Assembly (NCBI GenBank): GCA_965363355.1
Contig: CBDTTM010000116.1
Coordinates: forward strand, 1 to 7,794
Length of the DNA: 7,794 nt
Direction: 5' to 3'
Origin: CBDTTM01 sp965363355
Lineage (GTDB): Bacteria > Bacillota > Negativicutes > Selenomonadales > Selenomonadaceae
Under the pieces are notes generated by a model. It was not told the DNA's origin and ran no database searches. It was given only the letters and a program-made list of their open reading frames with translations. A program made the position numbers and the translations under genes. Below are positions 7,001 through 7,794 of the stretch, in pieces. Position 1 is the first letter of the stretch; the number at the start of each line of letters is the position of its first letter.

Positions 7001-7575
7001 CATCTGGCGAAGATGTCAACGTTCTCGTATTCGATACGGAAGTTTACTCCAATACAGGCGGACAGTCCTCCAAATCTACACCAGCAGCAGCAATCGCACA
7101 GTTTGCCGCAACTGGTAAGAAGACGAAGAAAAAGGATCTTGGCATGATGGCGATGAGCTATGGCTATGTATATGTAGCGCAGATTGCTATGGGTGCGGAT
7201 AAGAACCAGACGATCAAAGCAATCGCTGAAGCAGAAGCCTACAAAGGTCCATCGCTGATCATTGCATACTCGCCTTGTATCAACCACGGTTTGCGTGCGG
7301 GCATGGGCAACAGCCAGCTTGAAACCAAACGTGCAGTTGAATGCGGTTACTGGGATATGTACCGTTACAATCCGGAACTCGTCGGCACGGAAAAGAACCC
7401 GTTCGTACTCGATTCCAAAGAACCAACGGGCGACTTCCAGGAATTCATCCTTGGCGAAGTTCGTTATTCGTCCTTGAAACGTTCCTTCCCAGATACAGCA
7501 GACGCTTTGTTTGCTAAGACGGAAGCTGACGCTAAAGCAAGACGTGAGAGCTACAAAAAACTCGCTGATAAATAA
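4060..7575 (+). CDS. nifJ: Pyruvate:ferredoxin (flavodoxin) oxidoreductase, single-chain
   Basis: Cytoplasmic enzyme that oxidises pyruvate with CoA to acetyl-CoA and CO2 and reduces ferredoxin or flavodoxin; 1,171 residues, full length. The pyrimidine-binding domain holds YPITPSSP (28-35, Thr31), Glu64, which activates thiamine diphosphate, and Arg114, at the same numbers as in Desulfovibrio africanus PFOR. A transketolase-C-like domain (about 260-400) and an EKR-type domain (about 425-490) follow. Two ferredoxin-type [4Fe-4S] motifs use Cys690/693/696/700 and Cys744/747/750/754. The cluster nearest the cofactor uses Cys811/814, Cys839 and Cys1073. The thiamine diphosphate site is GGDGWAYDIG (963-972) with NTGGQ (998-1002). 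It lacks the C-terminal extension that shields the D. africanus enzyme from oxygen, fitting a strict anaerobe. The ATG is preceded by GAGGGGAG. It has its own promoter and terminators, so it is probably monocistronic. Confidence 0.99.
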   Translation: MSKKMKTMDGNAAAAYISYAFTDVAAIYPITPSSPMAEDVDEMAAKGIKNLFGQKVRVIELQSEAGAAGAVHGSLQAGALTTTYTASQGLLLMIPNMYKIAGELLPGVFHVSARALAASSLNIFGDHQDVMAARQTGCAMLAESSVQQVMDLSAVAHLVAIKGKVPFINFFDGFRTSHEIQKIEVIDFDDLGKILDWDAVKAFRRNALNPDHPVIRGTAQNPDIYFQERESVNKYYDALPQLVEEAMADLAKVTGREYHLFDYHGAKDADRIIISMGSICEAAIEAVDYLNANGEKTGVLTVHLYRPFSIEHFFKYLPKTIKKVAVLDRTKEPGALGDPLYLDVKAAYYTSDQHPVIVGGRYGLGGKDVTPDQVLAVYENLKADQPKSGFTIGIEDDVTFTSLPKYEKDVDMTPAGTRACKFWGLGSDGTVGANKSAIKIIGDKTDMYAQAYFAYDSKKSGGITMSHLRFGKSPIKSPYLINKADFISCSQESYVTKYDLLAGLKKNGTFLLNTIWTEEELAHNLPASMKRYIAKNNINFYIVNAVKIAQGLGLGGRFNMVMQSAFFKLADIIEIDTAVKYLKDAVVTSYGKKGQKIVDMNNGAIDKGLEAVVKVNIPADWADAVDANSAAADLPAFIRDIQNPMNRQEGESLPVSAFKGMEDGTFPSGTAAYEKRGIAINVPEWQVDNCIQCNQCSYVCPHAVIRPVLMTADEAANAPGGMKSKAAVGVKDMQYAITISPSDCTGCGNCAQVCPAKEKALVMKPLATQIEKQAQFDYATGTVAPKANPLNKTTVKGSQFEQPLLEFSGACAGCGETPYAKLVTQLFGERMMIANATGCSSIWGASAPAIPYTTNHRGHGPAWANSLFEDNAEFGLGMFLGTRAVRETLAEEIQAAIDADGISEELKAAFADWIANFSEGAGTRDRADQIIALLEAEKGSNALLNKIYENKDYFVKRSQWIFGGDGWAYDIGYGGLDHVLASGEDVNVLVFDTEVYSNTGGQSSKSTPAAAIAQFAATGKKTKKKDLGMMAMSYGYVYVAQIAMGADKNQTIKAIAEAEAYKGPSLIIAYSPCINHGLRAGMGNSQLETKRAVECGYWDMYRYNPELVGTEKNPFVLDSKEPTGDFQEFILGEVRYSSLKRSFPDTADALFAKTEADAKARRESYKKLADK

Positions 7576-7614
7576 TACTGGCAGAAGGCAGAGCAATCTG
7601 TCTTGATAGATAGT

Positions 7615-7644
7615 AAAAAGCCCCGTCATTTGGCGGGGCTTTTT
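7615..7644 (+). terminator. Intrinsic terminator of the PFOR gene
   Basis: AAAAAGCCCCG (7615-7625) pairs perfectly with CGGGGCTTTTT (7634-7644) around an 8-nt loop, an 11-bp stem with a GC core and T-tract, 39 nt after the PFOR stop. The A-tract on the left lets it also act on the minus strand. Confidence 0.93.
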
Positions 7645-7651
7645 GCTGCTT

Positions 7652-7711
7652 AAATAAGAAAATAAGAGGCATTGTACCCAATAAAGTACAATGCCTCTTG
7701 TTTTCTTATTT
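7652..7711. terminator. Long bidirectional terminator hairpin between convergent genes
   Basis: AAGAGGCATTGTAC (7664-7677) pairs perfectly with GTACAATGCCTCTT (7686-7699). After one T-G position the stem continues for 11 more pairs (7652-7662 with 7701-7711), about 26 positions in all, with an 8-nt loop (7678-7685). On the plus strand it leads into TTTTT; on the minus strand its outer arm is itself T-rich (TTATTTTCTTATTT). The stop codon of the right-edge minus-strand frame lies inside the right arm, so it probably terminates that gene and backs up the PFOR terminator. Confidence 0.8.
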
Positions 7712-7794
7712 TTTTGTTTCCATAAAAAAGACTTTGATGAATTTTTTGCTATTGATGCGAACCTGTGACATATTTGGTCTTTGATCGTCTTCCA
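7706..7794 (-). CDS. C-terminal end of an unidentified minus-strand protein (cut by window edge)
   Basis: The frame is open from the right edge and ends at TAA (7708-7706). The visible 28 residues are EDDQRPNMSQVRINSKKF followed by IKVFFMETKK. The evidence is indirect: the frame has a plausible charged tail, and its stop lies exactly in a bidirectional hairpin, as expected for convergent genes. Another minus-strand frame is also open over this short stretch, so chance is not excluded. No family is recognised and no function is proposed. Confidence 0.4.
   Translation of the reverse strand, partial: EDDQRPNMSQVRINSKKFIKVFFMETKK

Noticed and set aside
6472..7629. A 385-codon open frame on the minus strand opposite the PFOR C-terminal third
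   Set aside because: It is fully antisense to conserved, motif-rich PFOR sequence; its Cys/Phe-rich composition mirrors the sense codons, and it begins in the terminator region without a ribosome site.

Overview
This 7,794-base window looks like ordinary chromosome from an anaerobic, low-to-mid GC Firmicutes-type bacterium. The single-chain pyruvate:ferredoxin oxidoreductase and the style of its leader sequences suggest the Negativicutes (Selenomonas/Megasphaera relatives). That placement rests on remembered protein similarity only and is uncertain below class. No mobile element, CRISPR array, tRNA, rRNA or defence gene was found.

Layout. On the minus strand, 2027 down to 1 encodes an amino-acid ABC importer in the order ATPase, lipoprotein binding protein, permease; the permease runs off the left edge. 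The binding protein closely resembles Campylobacter PEB1a, so aspartate/glutamate uptake is the best guess. Divergent from it, across a 316-bp intergenic region, is a plus-strand APC-superfamily amino-acid permease of the CAT/YfnA type (2344-3726). A 333-bp AT-rich intergenic region with a strong promoter and several repeats follows. Next is a complete pyruvate:ferredoxin oxidoreductase (4060-7575), the enzyme that turns pyruvate into acetyl-CoA, CO2 and reduced ferredoxin. It is closed by two strong hairpins, the second of which probably also terminates a convergent minus-strand gene whose last 28 codons lie at the right edge.

How the genes fit together. Two amino-acid importers of different energetics (ATP-driven and secondary) share one divergent control region next to the central pyruvate-oxidising enzyme. 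This suits an amino-acid-using or fermentative anaerobe. There is no sign that PFOR is co-transcribed with the permease.

Most interesting signal. The coding content is well known. The unexplained structure is in the untranslated regions. The ABC operon has a good sigma-70 type promoter, then a roughly 165-nt leader containing a strong intrinsic terminator just before the first gene, an upstream segment able to pair with the terminator's 5' arm, a possible 27-codon leader ORF ending inside the terminator, and a 10-bp perfect inverted repeat at the transcription start. This looks like transcription attenuation of a type I cannot assign to a known class. The PFOR 5' leader also carries tandem direct repeats and alternative hairpins. 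All structures were found by eye, not by folding software.
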